From positions 5,146,001 to 5,210,000 of the forward strand of contig JAJTUQ010000001.1 of the NCBI GenBank assembly GCA_021399445.1: a stretch of DNA of 64,000 nucleotides, read 5' to 3'. Each line of letters begins with the position of its first letter. Position 1 is the stretch's first letter. This document shows, piece by piece, positions 1-11,168 of this stretch. Position numbers and translations under genes: made by a program. The DNA is from Xylogone sp. PMI_703. Taxonomy: Eukaryota; Ascomycota; Leotiomycetes. Below the pieces are notes generated by a model. That model did no database searches. It was not told the DNA's origin and was given only the letters and a program-made list of their open reading frames with translations.

Positions 1-501
1 ATGCGTAGCCCCTCCCCCACCAAGCTACAGCATATCATGAACCCCAATTATAAGCTCTCAGCAGAGCTCAGTATTGCCCAACACTCTAATAGAGGCCTAA
101 TTAGGGCTCTAAACTTGCAGAAAAAGAAGAGCACACGCTCTCAACGTCTTAATCTTTGTGGGGAGAAGGCAGGTGAAGCCCAGTGGTTTAGTACTGAACA
201 GGTCCTTAAAGCTAAGGCCTTATTAGCTGAAAAGGAGGCCCAGGAAGAAGCCAAAAAGGAAGCTACGATAGCTAAAAGGCTAGCTGCAAAGAACAAACGC
301 GAGCAATTAGAAGCGGAGAAGGTTAGAAAGCAATTGGAGCGACAGCTAGTTAAGGAGCAAAAAGCAAAGGAAGCTCTACTCAAAAAGCAAGCCAGGGAAG
401 AGGCGCAAATGCGTAGAGCCTTGGAAAGGCAGCTCCTGGCCACTCAAAGGAAGGCTAAGAAGGCTGCTACACGCAGGAAAGCTGCACCAAAGGCTTCCTA
501 A
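1..501 (+). CDS. C-terminal tail of a pogo/Fot1-like DDE transposase (partial)
   Basis: The frame is already open at base 1 and ends with TAA at 501. It gives a lysine-, arginine- and alanine-rich coiled-coil tail with a QWFS motif followed by long K/E/A/R helices. That composition and the QWFS motif recall the C-terminal end of fungal Fot1/pogo (Tc1/mariner) transposases, after the DDE domain. The ATG at base 1 is probably an internal methionine, because the DNA-binding and catalytic domains would lie to the left of the window. No clear right terminal inverted repeat was found after the stop. Two non-autonomous elements in this window (19.6 and 35.9 kb) have TA-flanked ACGTAATTCCC ends, so a transposase of this class could act on them. 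A generic coiled-coil protein is the alternative. Confidence 0.55.
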   Translation: MRSPSPTKLQHIMNPNYKLSAELSIAQHSNRGLIRALNLQKKKSTRSQRLNLCGEKAGEAQWFSTEQVLKAKALLAEKEAQEEAKKEATIAKRLAAKNKREQLEAEKVRKQLERQLVKEQKAKEALLKKQAREEAQMRRALERQLLATQRKAKKAATRRKAAPKAS

Positions 502-972
502 GTGGGTATTATGGTGTGGTTAGCACAGGTGGGGTATAGAGGCGATTTTCATCGGGCGCACAATTACACAACAACATTACGTAATATCTAATATTTAAAG
601 AGTGTATTGTATTCTACATATTGTAATATAGCTAATATATTAATTTCGAAGCAATTAGAGCTTTCGTTGTTGAGTTGTAGTATTTGAAAGTGTGGTGGTG
701 TTCATTCCGAAAGTGGGAAATTTGCCGGAGTGGGAAAGTTGTAGGGAATACGAGTATGAATTTTGATGCGGTCTTGGTATTTTATTGCGATTTTAATCAT
801 ACCCAAATGTGTACTATAGTAGCAGCACGTGATTGTAGAAAGCAATATTTCCTGCGAGACTCGCGAACACAACGACGTCTTTATAACTGTTTACTATCAA
901 ACTGTGGTAAGGGAGCCCGCTTAAATAATTGTCACCTGCGATTGCATTTTGTGCCTTTTGGGTGATCCAGCC
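502..972. other. Gene-free spacer
   Basis: This is AT-rich DNA with no convincing coding potential. It lies between the transposase tail and the Zn2Cys6 gene and contains ATTACGTAAT-like sequence near 575, which might be a decayed transposon end. It should also hold the promoter of the Zn2Cys6 gene. Confidence 0.5.
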
Positions 973-2303
973 ATGACAACACAGGCAGATGAAAAGGAAC
1001 AGCTGATATTGCAACGGAATCGAGAACGCAGGTTCCATAGAAGGTCCAGGAAGGGGTGCTTAGAATGCAAAAAGCGACACGTAAGAGTAAAACAACGCTT
1101 GGATCTCCCTACTCCAATCTACTTGGCTCCCAAGGCGCAGAGAACACCATTACTAACTCGCTTTTGTAGTGTGACGAGACAACCCCACAATGTCTTGTGT
1201 GCGCGCTGGCTCTACGCAAATGCAGTTATCCATCGCACGTGCGGAGAGGGGCCTCGCCAGGTGCTCTTCACCAAGGCGAGATTGTCTTGACCTTCCAAGG
1301 AGACGAAGTCAGTGGTGTCGATAACCATCGCCGCAGCCCTGCAGATTGTCTTACCCGGGTCCCTCTATCAGGCCCTATCCAGATCAACATGATGCACTTG
1401 AAGCTGTTTCATCACTTTGCAACTAGTACATTTGACGCTATTTGGTTTCGGAGCCCAAGGGTCTGTATATATAAAGATATCACGATGAAGCATGCCGCCT
1501 TGAATCCCGTTCTAGCGCACCAGGTTCTGGCTCTCTCTGCCCGACATCTGAGCATGTTACAAAAGGATGCGGAGAAGCTGTATGACCGTCAAGCTATAGA
1601 ACTACAATGTCAAGCGATCAACCTCTTTAACATATCGAGCCCGCAAGAGATGGCCGAGGACTGGGTGTCAATGTTTATTTTTTCCCAGATGCTTGGTGTG
1701 CATGTCCTGTGCGATGTTCTGAACTACAGTAAGATCGAATCCAACAACGACATCCTCGACAAGTTTGTTACTTATTGCCATCTACATCGTGGGGTGTTGC
1801 AGATAGCGCAAGGAGCCTGGTGTGAACTTCTGGAGTCCGAATTGGGGCCTTTGCTCAGGTTTGAAGAAGATACTTTCACGCCACGGGGGGCCGGTCAAAC
1901 CTTCGAGCCGCTCTTGCACAGGCTCTCATTGACGCAGCTCCAGTTCCGTCAGAAGGAAGCTTGTCGGAACACCTTATATCACCTTCAGGACATCATCGAC
2001 AATAGAGATGCCCTTGAGGATCGTGGAGATTCGCTCCTTTGCTGGATCCTGCTCGTTCCCGCCGAATTCGTTTCGTTGCTCGAAATGCGGCGTCAAGAGG
2101 CTCTCGCTATACTCGCTTGCTATGTCGGGATGCTGCGGCACGCAGAGGACGTCTGGCTAATTGGAGGTTCATGGCGACACCTGCTTCATTCTATTATGGC
2201 CTGCCTCGACCCAGAGTGGGCAATCGTAGTGCAAGCAACGGTGGATCTAAGAACCGAGACGAACCCTTGGTCAGAACGGGCTTGGTGCGAAGGAACGAAG
2301 TAA
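973..2303 (+). CDS. Zn2Cys6 transcription factor, UPC2/Fungal_trans_2 type
   Basis: There are two exons, 973-1086 and 1170-2303, with an 83-bp GT-AG intron that splits the zinc cluster; the product is 415 aa. Splicing rebuilds C-x2-C-x6-C-x6-C-x2-C-x6-C (residues about 30-57) inside the context RRSRKGCLECKKRH, typical of the UPC2-like class. The rest, with HLKLFHHF near residue 105 and a helical C-terminus, resembles the Fungal_trans_2 (PF11951) region, and the length is normal for the class. Such proteins are nuclear DNA-binding regulators recognising CGG triplets. It lies tail-to-tail with the GH3 pseudogene and upstream of the GH1 beta-glucosidase, so a local regulatory role is plausible but unproven. 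The ATG at 973 was chosen because it is the first methionine in frame with the cluster. Confidence 0.85.
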
Positions 2304-2642
2304 AGATGACCGGACCGAAATAAATAAAAAATAAAATAAATAAAAAAAGTGCAGCTGTTGGCGACGATACTGTACTGGACTGGGAGGGAAAACCAATGCA
2401 AAGCTTTCTCGAAACAGCCAACGTAGAGAGGACATCTCGACTTTGTATCGGCGGAACAGCTCTCCGTTGTCGCAGACTGTGAGATTTCTGGGGGTGGCAT
2501 ATCTAGAACCTCTGATTGCACCATTAACCTTACACGATTACAACTCTCACATTTGTACTTGCAGCTTATGGATCGGATCGTCTATTTCCCCTTTCCTTTT
2601 TATATATATAGCTGGAGGGGAGAAACTTAGCAGATCAACAAA

Positions 2643-5119
2643 TCAAGCTTTCCCAGGACCAAGCATGGAGTGTAACGGGGTGTCATAAACACTTTTTCCA
2701 ACAAAAATGGCAATCGGCTTATCTGGCACAATCCGCTCCTGCAACATCGTATCCTATGTACTTACATCTTTCCTCCTTAGGTTAAACTTCACCTTTTACT
2801 TCTTTTGGGCTCAATCATGACTTTGTCAAAACCTCGAAGTGTCCGAGTCTCCCCTGGTAATTGTAGGTATAGTTGCGCAACTTCTGCGGCGGCGGTATTG
2901 CCGGTATTCGTTACTGTCGCCGTGATGACAGCTACGTTCTCAAACAAGCCCCGTTCATTGCTGGTTCCAATAGGCCTGGGTGATGAATACGAAGGAAAGC
3001 CGGGCTTTATGTCTATTCGAAGATCGCTATATTCAAAATTCGTATACGTTAGACCGAAGCCGAACTCAAATCGAGGTTGAATATTATGTGCTAAGAAGTG
3101 CCTGTAGTCAATATTGACACCCTCAGTGTAAGCGCACAGGGGATCATCTCCCTGATCACTACAAGGGCTGAGCAGAGATCCATAGTCCTCAGACTTCTTC
3201 GCAACTGTGTACGGTAAACGGCCAGACGGACTGACATCTCCATAGAGAATTTCAACAAGTGCACGGCCGGAATCTTGGCAGGCAGATGTGCGTAGATTAC
3301 AGCCGTGATATTTTCATGATCAATCCAGGCATCCACTATACGGATGCCAGCGTTATGAATGATGACGATAGTGTTTGCGCACTGTGCAGCCACATTGAGA
3401 ACGAGCTCGTCGCTATAGGCATCGCTGAGAGCACCACGATCAAATACTTCGCTTGAAAATTGGTTGATAAATACTAAGCATGCTTCAGAGCTGCCTATAA
3501 CAACTGGTTGATGTCTTCGAAATTGTAATAAAGAGCAGTGCCGTCATCATACACACGTCGGCTTAGCGCGTTATATGGTGAGTCGATATAAGGTGGGCTA
3601 TTAGAACCTGAGCCGCCTCCACAAAACAAGGTACCATACGTGGTTCTGTTTGGGGGATTGGCAAATCCGAGGTTTGATCCTGATAGTATCAATTCTTGTG
3701 CGGTTAGATTGATATTTGCCCATTGGAATTGCCACTCATCATATCCGAAGCCACCGCCAAGAGATAAATAATGAGGCCCAGAGACCATAGGTTCCGGACC
3801 GTCATAACCAAAAAGTGATAGAACTGCAGGCTTCTTAAGAGGAAGCGATCCATCGTTTTTCACCAGAACATGGCCCTCAACTGCCTGTTTGAGGACGGAC
3901 GATTTGCCGCCGGATCGCGAGCATTGACAAGCTTATGAGGCTGGCTTAAATTTTCTGGCATACCAAAGCCTGGGTGGTGGCTAGCTGGAGTAGCCTCGTC
4001 GTCCTGTTGCAGCTGATACCAAGACGCGATGATTCTGGTGGCCATATCCTTTAGTCTAGCTTGACTGAAGGATCCATTTTGAGCCGCAGATGCCAGCTGG
4101 TTATTGTCCCAATAAGCGGAGGTAGGCATAGCCATGTCTAGGCCAGCATTGGCCGACTTGAGGCCACTATGCTGGGCGCTCCAGTCACTGACGACGAAGC
4201 CTTGGAAATTGAGCTCCCTTTTGAGAAGATCATTCATAACCTTGCTGTTCTCACAAGCATAAGTTTCATTGATTCGGTTGTAGCTGCCTGGTCGTGGTGT
4301 CAGAGTGAAGCTTCATGAGTCAATTGTAGGGGACTCACACATTACACATGCAGCACCTGCATAGATGAGGTCGTGGAATGGCCATAAATACAGTTCGTGC
4401 ATGGTTTTGTCATCGACATTAAAGCTGATCCCAGGTATATTATTTTGCAGGTTTGGGCCGTCAAAAGTAGCCTGCTCGTAAGCAACAAAGTGTTTAACGC
4501 TCGCAATGACATTCTCCTGCATTGACCGCACTATCTGTGCACCCAAAATGCCGTTCAGGTAAGGGTCGGCCCCGAAACCTTCAAAGTTGCGGCCCCCTAA
4601 TGCAACGCTGCCCAATGGCTGGATAGCTGGGCCAAGTGCAACATTGACTCCTTTTGCTTTGAACTCAGCACCCAGAAGCCTTCCACGATCGTTTGCTAGC
4701 TGGCTATTCCAGGAGGCTCCCACGTGTAACGCTGAAGGGAATGAAGTGATGCCGTCAGTATACCTGACACCATTTTCGGCATCATGCAGACACATCCCTG
4801 GATACCCGAGTCTAGGGGCTGATCCAGAATTACCTGAGCATCCATTAGTCACGGATGAGTAGCCATGTGTGACGTTGTTCATCTCTTCCAATGTCATGTG
4901 TGACACCAGCTTTCCAGCCTTTGTGTAGGCCTCAGCCCAATCACCTGAACCTTTGGCTAGAGCTGTTTCCAAGATTCAGTAGGTGATCCAAATGAGAGGC
5001 ACGCAAATCTTACGCAAAGGGAAGATCCCGGCGTCTGCAAACGTGTCATAACTCCGAGTTGTGACAATAGCAGCACTGCTGCTAATAGATAGGAAAGCCA
5101 AGAATATAGTGAGAGCCAT
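2643..5119 (-). pseudogene. GH3 beta-glucosidase, decayed
   Basis: Exons are 5119-5014, 4962-4339 and 4287-2643, with two 51-bp introns (4963-5013 and 4288-4338). The start encodes a signal peptide (MALTIFLAFLSISSSAA), so the ancestor was a secreted enzyme releasing terminal beta-D-glucose. GH3 landmarks are present: GSGDWAEAY, KHFVAYEQ, VMCSYNRIN restored across intron 2, and the VVSDW nucleophile motif. The GH3 C-terminal domain (EGHVLVKN, NTIVIIHNAGIRIVD, FEFGFGL) and a fibronectin-like end follow in shifted frames. The reading frame is broken by single-base deletions near 3907, 3506, 3279 and 2792, and a Trp codon of the terminal domain is TAG at 2754-2756. Each deletion fits loss of one base from a short homopolymer. 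It diverges from the intact GH1 gene. Either it is a true pseudogene or the assembly has homopolymer errors; the nonsense codon favours decay. Confidence 0.88.
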
Positions 5120-6279
5120 CAACGCGGTATTCTAATGCAAGTTAAAAAAGAATAACGATCGATATGCAGGATAGTGACTGGATCAACGGACATCAATTTC
5201 TTGCCTGTCTAGATATATACACAAATATATATAGCTTATATACTTAGCCGCGGAGTCGTTATCGGTGTTATCCTCCTCACTCTAGATAACAGTTGAACCA
5301 CAAGCGAAGATGTCTTTATGGGCACAATGGAAGTGGATTCTTTTCCTCGGGTTTTAATTCACCGACGGAGAATAGATGTCACTACCAAGTAGCAACAATT
5401 TACCTAATTGGGATCGTTCATCTCTGCAATTTTGCCGCCGCCGACACTCTAGTCCCATTTAGAAGTTATACGTGTATAACGGCAGCACTGCATTTGGGGC
5501 TAATTTGAAGACACCAGTATGAGACGACGAGGCGACTCCGTGACTCAACTACTATATCTGTCATGTTGATGAAGGAAGGCAGTCTTTGCCTCGTGTTTTC
5601 GAAGATACGCCAAGATACATACGAGCAACAGACCGCTCTCGGACCCTGCCACGAACCTACTAACTAGTGATCTGAATGGAGCGGGTAGTAGGATCGGTCG
5701 ATACTCTATCATTTGATGCATTCAACCTTCCAGGCTGTTCTTATGTTCCTACCACAATACGGCCCGATTTACTCCACCTTGGCTGTAGATGAGATGGGAA
5801 GATTACCTAGTACGCCGTGTTGGATCAGACGCACGTATCAGAGATCGCAAGGCAAGTAGTTGTAGAATATAGACGCGTATATTTATCAGATGTGGTTAAA
5901 GCGATCGGTAAAAAAGCCGAAAGTGCTAGCTAGCTAGCCACTGTGGTCGACACCGCCCCACCTCGGGAGACTCTCCGTAACGGCGTTTCAATGGAACTTC
6001 GCGGGGTGACGCCAAATCTGGGGTATCCCTAATCCAATCAGAAGAGGCTGTTTACAAGGCCGACTATGATCCACACCCAGTCATCTTCATCTACCTGAGC
6101 TAGCTTAATTGTGCCACTTCTGAGATGGTCTCAACAGTGTTACTGTATCTCCTATTTAAGTGTAAGATTGCCCTTGCCAATGATCTCCGTGTAGACTTTC
6201 TGTAGCTGAGGGCTTCGGTCCAACAAATAGATAGTCATATTTTCATGATTTGTGTCAGTTATGGTTTATCTTCGTCATA
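5120..6279. other. Divergent promoter region between GH3 and GH1
   Basis: This 1.16-kb spacer has no coding signal. TATA-like runs lie at 5211-5243, about 100 bp upstream of the GH3 start. TATTTAAG at 6153-6160 lies about 120 bp upstream of the GH1 start. An inverted CGG-N8-CCG pair sits at 5964-5977 and is a candidate Zn2Cys6 site. Confidence 0.5.
5964..5977. promoter_or_regulatory. Inverted CGG-N8-CCG, candidate zinc-cluster site
   Basis: CGG at 5964-5966 and CCG at 5975-5977 form an inverted pair with an 8-bp spacer in the GH3/GH1 divergent region. Zn2Cys6 dimers bind such pairs with class-specific spacing. One such pair can occur by chance, so this is only a candidate. Confidence 0.25.
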
Positions 6280-8251
6280 ATGCAGCTTGTAGAACTTTAC
6301 ACGATAGTGTTGATTCTCCCTTCTCTGTAGGTGTAATTGTTGCCGCACATAACTCACATTAAGAGGAATGCTGACACAGCTCAAGGGGTATTTGTTCTCG
6401 ACCCCATGACTCTGCTAGTACCTTCACTTGGCCGGCCTACCCGAAGCTGACTTACGCAACCGCTGTGTCCCGACCATCCAGTACCGTGACCTTTGCAGCG
6501 CCATATTCGCGGCTGTCTGGTCTGGCCGGCCATCAGAAGACAACAATATGGGCAAGCCATGCCAGTCCCACCGACCATATATCCAAGTTCGGAAACGCCG
6601 CCTGGTCTTCTCTTTGGTCACCTTACAATATCACTTCTCCACCATTCACTACAACCGCGGTACCTACACCTATTCACAGCTCCGAGCTAATAAAACCTAC
6701 CAGACTACCGTTTATCGTTGGAAAGGGGGAAACTGATACATATCACTTCCCTGAAGATTTCATATGGGGCTTCACCGGAGCTGCTGAACAAGTTGAAGGC
6801 GCCATCAAGAGTGAAGGCAGAGGGCCATCTATCATGGATATGTTACTCGGCAATGGCCGACCAGGCGCTCATTTAAGCGGCAAACCTGATATCACAGATC
6901 TCAACTACTACTTATATAAGCAGGATATTGCGAGGCTCGCAGCGGCTGGTGTCAAGTCTTACGGTTTCAGTATCTCATGGACCAGAATTCTTCCTTTTGG
7001 TTACCCAGGGTCTCCTGTGAATCGCGAAGGCATTGACCATTATGACAGCTTGATAAATACTATACTAGAATATGGTATGACTCCAGTGGTAACGTTAAAC
7101 CACTTTGATACACCTATCTACTATGCAACAAACACATCATTTCAGTATGGATACCCGAAAAATAAATATCTCCGGGTCCATGCAACAATAGCTAACTCAT
7201 AATCCAATACAGAGGATTCGATCACGCTGGCTTTGTCGATGGGTTCGTGAACTACGCGAAGATTGTTTTGACTCATTATGCAGATAGAGTTGGAACTTGG
7301 ATCACATTTAACGAGCCTAATGCTGATGCTGCCAACTTCATGAACTGGAAATCGAGCTACAATGTTGTTATGGCTCATGCGAAAGTGGTACATTTTTATC
7401 GAGACAAAATTAAAGGCACTGGTAAGTGGAGCTTCAAACTCGCATTCTGGGACGGTTTTCCACTTCCGCTCGATCCAGGAAATCCAAATGACATCACTGC
7501 AACTGAGCGTGAATTGGATTTTAGAATTGGATACATGACACTTCCTGTTTATCGTGGCCGTCAAGTCCCGTCGAGTGTATTAGAAACACTAGGTGCAAAT
7601 GCACCGAGATATACTGAAGCCGAGCTGCACTATGTCGCCGGTACCGCCGACTTCTTTGCCATGGATTTATACAACGCCAGGTATTTCACATCGCTTGACG
7701 GGGGACTTGACAGATGTGCGAAAGACAGGTCAAACCCCTCTTTTCCCTATTGTGTGAACGAAACAGAAATACGGGCCAATTGGCAGATAGGAGAACAGAG
7801 CAACGCAGCTCCGCAGGTATGGTATTTGTTTCATACGCGACACTTACTTATCTTACTAATATTCCGTTCAAAGTATTACTATCAGCATGCACGAACTATT
7901 TTCAAATACCTGGATACCACTTATCCAACGGATGGTGGCATTATGATCACAGAATTCGGATTTCCGGCTTGGCATGAGAGCTACATGACTGAGGATCAAG
8001 CCCGAGTGGATATATCAGCCTCAGTGTATTATCTCTCGGTTCTCAATGAACTACTAAAGTCGATGCATGAGGACAGTGTAAAGGTCATGGGCGTTCTTGG
8101 CTGGGCTTATGTGGACAATTGGGAGTGGGGAGAGTTTGATGACCGATATGGGGTTCAGACGTTCAATAACGTAACACTACGACGATCATACAAACGCTCC
8201 CTCTTTGACATCGTCGACTTTATCTCTAGCCATAGTCTACGTAGACACTGA
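6280..8251 (+). CDS. GH1 family beta-glucosidase, secreted
   Basis: Four exons (6280-6326, 6380-7144, 7213-7816, 7874-8251) give 597 aa. The 47-nt first exon encodes a short hydrophobic signal peptide (MQLVELYTIVLILPSL). A Ser/Thr/Pro-rich extension of about 120 residues precedes the GH1 barrel, which starts near residue 139 with FPEDFIWG. The acid/base Glu305 is in TFNEP and the nucleophile Glu499 is in ITEFGF. Two canonical motifs vary: HFDTP replaces HWDLP, and ITEFG replaces ITENG. The long N-terminal extension is typical of one extracellular ascomycete GH1 clade. The third intron is 57 bp and in frame, so an unspliced reading would insert a 19-residue hydrophobic stretch. The enzyme probably hydrolyses aryl- or alkyl-beta-glucosides outside the cell; the substrate is unknown. 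Confidence 0.9.
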
Positions 8252-8865
8252 ACTCTAATGAACTAGTCAGAATTCCCCTTGTACGCAGCATCCTCTGCAT
8301 TTGGTATCTAGTTCCTTTCTGGTTCCCAATTCTACTTTTCGTCCGTGCATTATCCTTATTATTCTTTCACCCTTCGCTTTCCTGGAAAGCCGAGTACCGC
8401 GATGCTGAAATCAATATTAGAAGCAGTCGAAATTATCCCCCTTCCGTTACACCCTTCCTATTGATGTCCCTAATATTACATTTATTCACCGTTAATAGTA
8501 ACTTAAATATTTTTATTGCAAAGAACTATTTTGATATATACTACTAATAAAGTAGCAAAAATAGCCAGTAGGAATCTTGTTTCAGTCTGCTGTCGGGTCT
8601 TTTGATGCTTTCCCTAATAACCGGGGTATCCCATCTCGAGATGCTGTTGAACGCCTCTCTCGCCTTCCATTTTGATACACATTTTCTATCATGAATCCCC
8701 TCGTCATGGATCCTGTCATTCACAAACACTCCTTTGCCCTCATTTCACAACTGCGTACCATGGAATAAACGCTCTATTATCAACTCGGGGGATTTGTGGC
8801 TGTCCAAGATCTCATTGGAATATCTACTAATAAATGACAATCATCTCTCAGAATTCTCTTTGCCA
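8252..8865. other. Intergenic, no gene seen
   Basis: This is the convergent spacer between GH1 and the NmrA-like gene. It is AT-rich and holds only the 3' untranslated ends. Confidence 0.5.
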
Positions 8866-9738
8866 TCACTCCCAGACCGCCCTGTTCCTCTCAACAAAGT
8901 CGGCAACAGTCTCTGGGCGTTTGCCGGTAATCTTCTCAACCACATCGTTCGTCCCTGAAAAATGCCCCTGAGCCTGCATCACACCACCGTTTGTGATGTG
9001 CTGAACAAGGTATGGGATCTCCTGGCCCCTAACCTCTTTTACCCACTGCGCTCCAGTGATCTGTTCATAACGAACCTCTCTGCCCAGGGTCTCGCTGACG
9101 ATCTCGGCAATCTGTGGCGGCGTCAGCTCGACGGGGCCAAAGATGCGATATGTCTGCCCTGCGTGGCCTGACGGGTCGGCCAGGATCGCGGCAATCACAG
9201 CACCCTGGTCCGCGGCAGAGATGGGCGCGAACCTACCGGTGGTGTTGAAAGGAACCGCATAACGGCCCTCACGGATCATGCTGCGCATATACAACAGCCA
9301 CTCGTTGAAGACAGTCGGTTGTAGATGGCAAACCTGGATTGGTGCCCAGTCAAACACCTGCTCCGCAAGCCAGTGATGCAGGGCGGAGTTGCTCGGGGCA
9401 TCTGGGCGGGACGACTTTTGTGACATGTTAACAATGAACTCGGCCTTAGCCTCGATAGCGGCTTGGGCAAAGTTCGCACTGGCTTCTACAAGACCGGGTC
9501 GTATGGGGTAGACGAAGTATGCCCGCTTGACGCCCTCGAAGGCGCGCCGGACCGCGCGTAGATCAAGGACATTGCAGACAAAGATTTCGGCGCCTTGAGC
9601 TTCAAGTTTGCGCGCACGGTCATCGTCGGTGTGAACGAGGGCACGCACACGGAAGCCCTTCTCCAGCAAGATCTTGGTCGCGGCGCCGCCAGTGGCGCCA
9701 GTGGCACCACCGATGAGGATAAGGGGCTCTGACGACAT
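8866..9738 (-). CDS. NmrA-like / atypical SDR NAD(P)-binding protein
   Basis: An intronless frame of 290 aa. The N-terminus LILIGGATGATGG is a glycine-rich Rossmann motif (GxxGxxG, residues 10-18), followed by a beta-alpha-beta unit with a basic residue after strand 2. This is the layout of the NmrA/HSCARG and quinone oxidoreductase-2-like atypical SDRs. NMSQKSS sits where classical SDRs have the active-site strand, and no YxxxK catalytic pair is obvious, so a redox-sensing or NAD(P)H-binding role is as likely as catalysis. The gene is visibly more GC-rich than its flanks and has no introns, unlike most neighbours; recent origin by retrocopy or transfer is possible. It lies between the GH1 and aldehyde dehydrogenase genes. 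Family call is firm, function is not. Confidence 0.88.
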   Translation of the reverse strand: MSSEPLILIGGATGATGGAATKILLEKGFRVRALVHTDDDRARKLEAQGAEIFVCNVLDLRAVRRAFEGVKRAYFVYPIRPGLVEASANFAQAAIEAKAEFIVNMSQKSSRPDAPSNSALHHWLAEQVFDWAPIQVCHLQPTVFNEWLLYMRSMIREGRYAVPFNTTGRFAPISAADQGAVIAAILADPSGHAGQTYRIFGPVELTPPQIAEIVSETLGREVRYEQITGAQWVKEVRGQEIPYLVQHITNGGVMQAQGHFSGTNDVVEKITGKRPETVADFVERNRAVWE

Positions 9739-11168
9739 CCTTCTAGTCCGCTAGTTTCCGGGGATATTCTGCTTTTGCTTCGAAGATGCCAACCCCTCCG
9801 AGCCTTCCTCTTCTCCTTTATACAGCCAGCATGAGCGGGAAATGAAGCTTGGTAGAACAAGCGGACCTTCACCTGATAAATCCAGACCTCTATCGTTGTT
9901 ATTGTTGCTAGCTCGTGCAGGGCACCGATTGTAATAGAGAGCACTTGAGTTTGTAATCATTTAGGTACATATGAACAGCCCTGGTCCAGAACACACCCCT
10001 CTATCTGATTCTCATTCACAGACAAGTATATGAGCAAAGATGATTATCTCTAAAGACCCGATTTTAATAGCCTACTTAGGAAAATTAGTAGCCTACCATG
10101 TGTTATATGCTGAGTTGATTGCAAATCTGGGTCCGAGTGTGCACGGAGAAGCTTCTAGGAATGGCCCTAGATTCACGGGGTTGGGCACTTTGGCTTGTTG
10201 CTATGGCACGTTAAGTCGGGTGACGGGTTCTATGGAGAAGAGATATGTAATCATTACCTGGACTCAAAAAATTCCTCTTTTCTAGAGACCGGCATTACTA
10301 GCGACCAATTCGGGTAACTTATGATAAGATTGAGATTCTCAAGTCTTCGGGGAAGCTGAGGGCTCTGGGCATTTACTATTCTGGGTGGCCACGGAGATAA
10401 GGAGATACCGTTTTGGAAGATGCGTGACCACTCCTGCGGCAAATTACTAAGATGACTTGCCCGATTGTGTACAGTTCTGTATTGCGAACGTCTACCCAGG
10501 TTAATAGCCTACTTTCTTTGGGGGAAATACGGTTCTTAACTTAGATTACTAATACTGATAGGAGACACTGATACGGGGGTTGCGACACTCATCATCATTC
10601 CAAACTGCATATTATAACATTGAAATCTTGTCAGATCTAAGGCAAGGTATGGAAAGAGGAGTGAGCTAGAGTGTAGTTGATTCGCTATCATGCTGGAGGT
10701 TCTACCATACATTTATAAAGGGAAACGTGATTCTAGGACTTTCTACAATCTATTGACAGTGACGTATGCTTGGAAATCTGTAGAAAGGGTACGGAAGATA
10801 TATTGCCCTGTGCATATGAGGTCTGAGCGTAGTTACCTGTTGTCCGCTCTGGCAAATCTGTATGCATGCCTGAGGCATTACTGGGTTACGACGGAATGTT
10901 TTAAAGAGAAGAAAGATTATACTATGTATTGTTACAAAAACGATTATAATTATTAGAATCGCTAATTTGCGCTAAAAGGATTTAATTGAACTACTTGCAA
11001 GCTTCACCAGAAAGCAAGTAAAAGTAGATACTATAAGGAATACAGTTGATTTTATATAACATTCTATATCAGATTAAATAATGCTGTTATCGCAAAACCC
11101 AATATATATTGACTACAGTTACTGATTTTAGAATTAATTGTTACACTGTATCTTAACACAGCTGTACT
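9739..11168. other. Intergenic, no gene seen
   Basis: This 1.4-kb AT-rich stretch has only short, low-quality frames, the longest about 88 codons at 10690-10956 and resembling nothing known. The part near 9740-9900 should be the NmrA-like promoter. Confidence 0.5.

Noticed and set aside
1..501. Antisense 100-codon frame at 141-443.
   Set aside because: Mirror of the Lys/Ala-rich transposase tail; low complexity only.
3490..3910. Introns as an explanation for the GH3 frame changes.
   Set aside because: The homologous protein continues without missing residues across each shift, so only single-base changes fit.
7817..7873. Extra hydrophobic segment in the GH1 protein.
   Set aside because: It is a 57-bp GT-AG intron that happens to be in frame; removing it restores the GH1 alignment.
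10690..10956. 88-codon frame in the 9.7-11.2 kb spacer.
   Set aside because: No recognised motif, AT-rich composition and no splice or promoter context.
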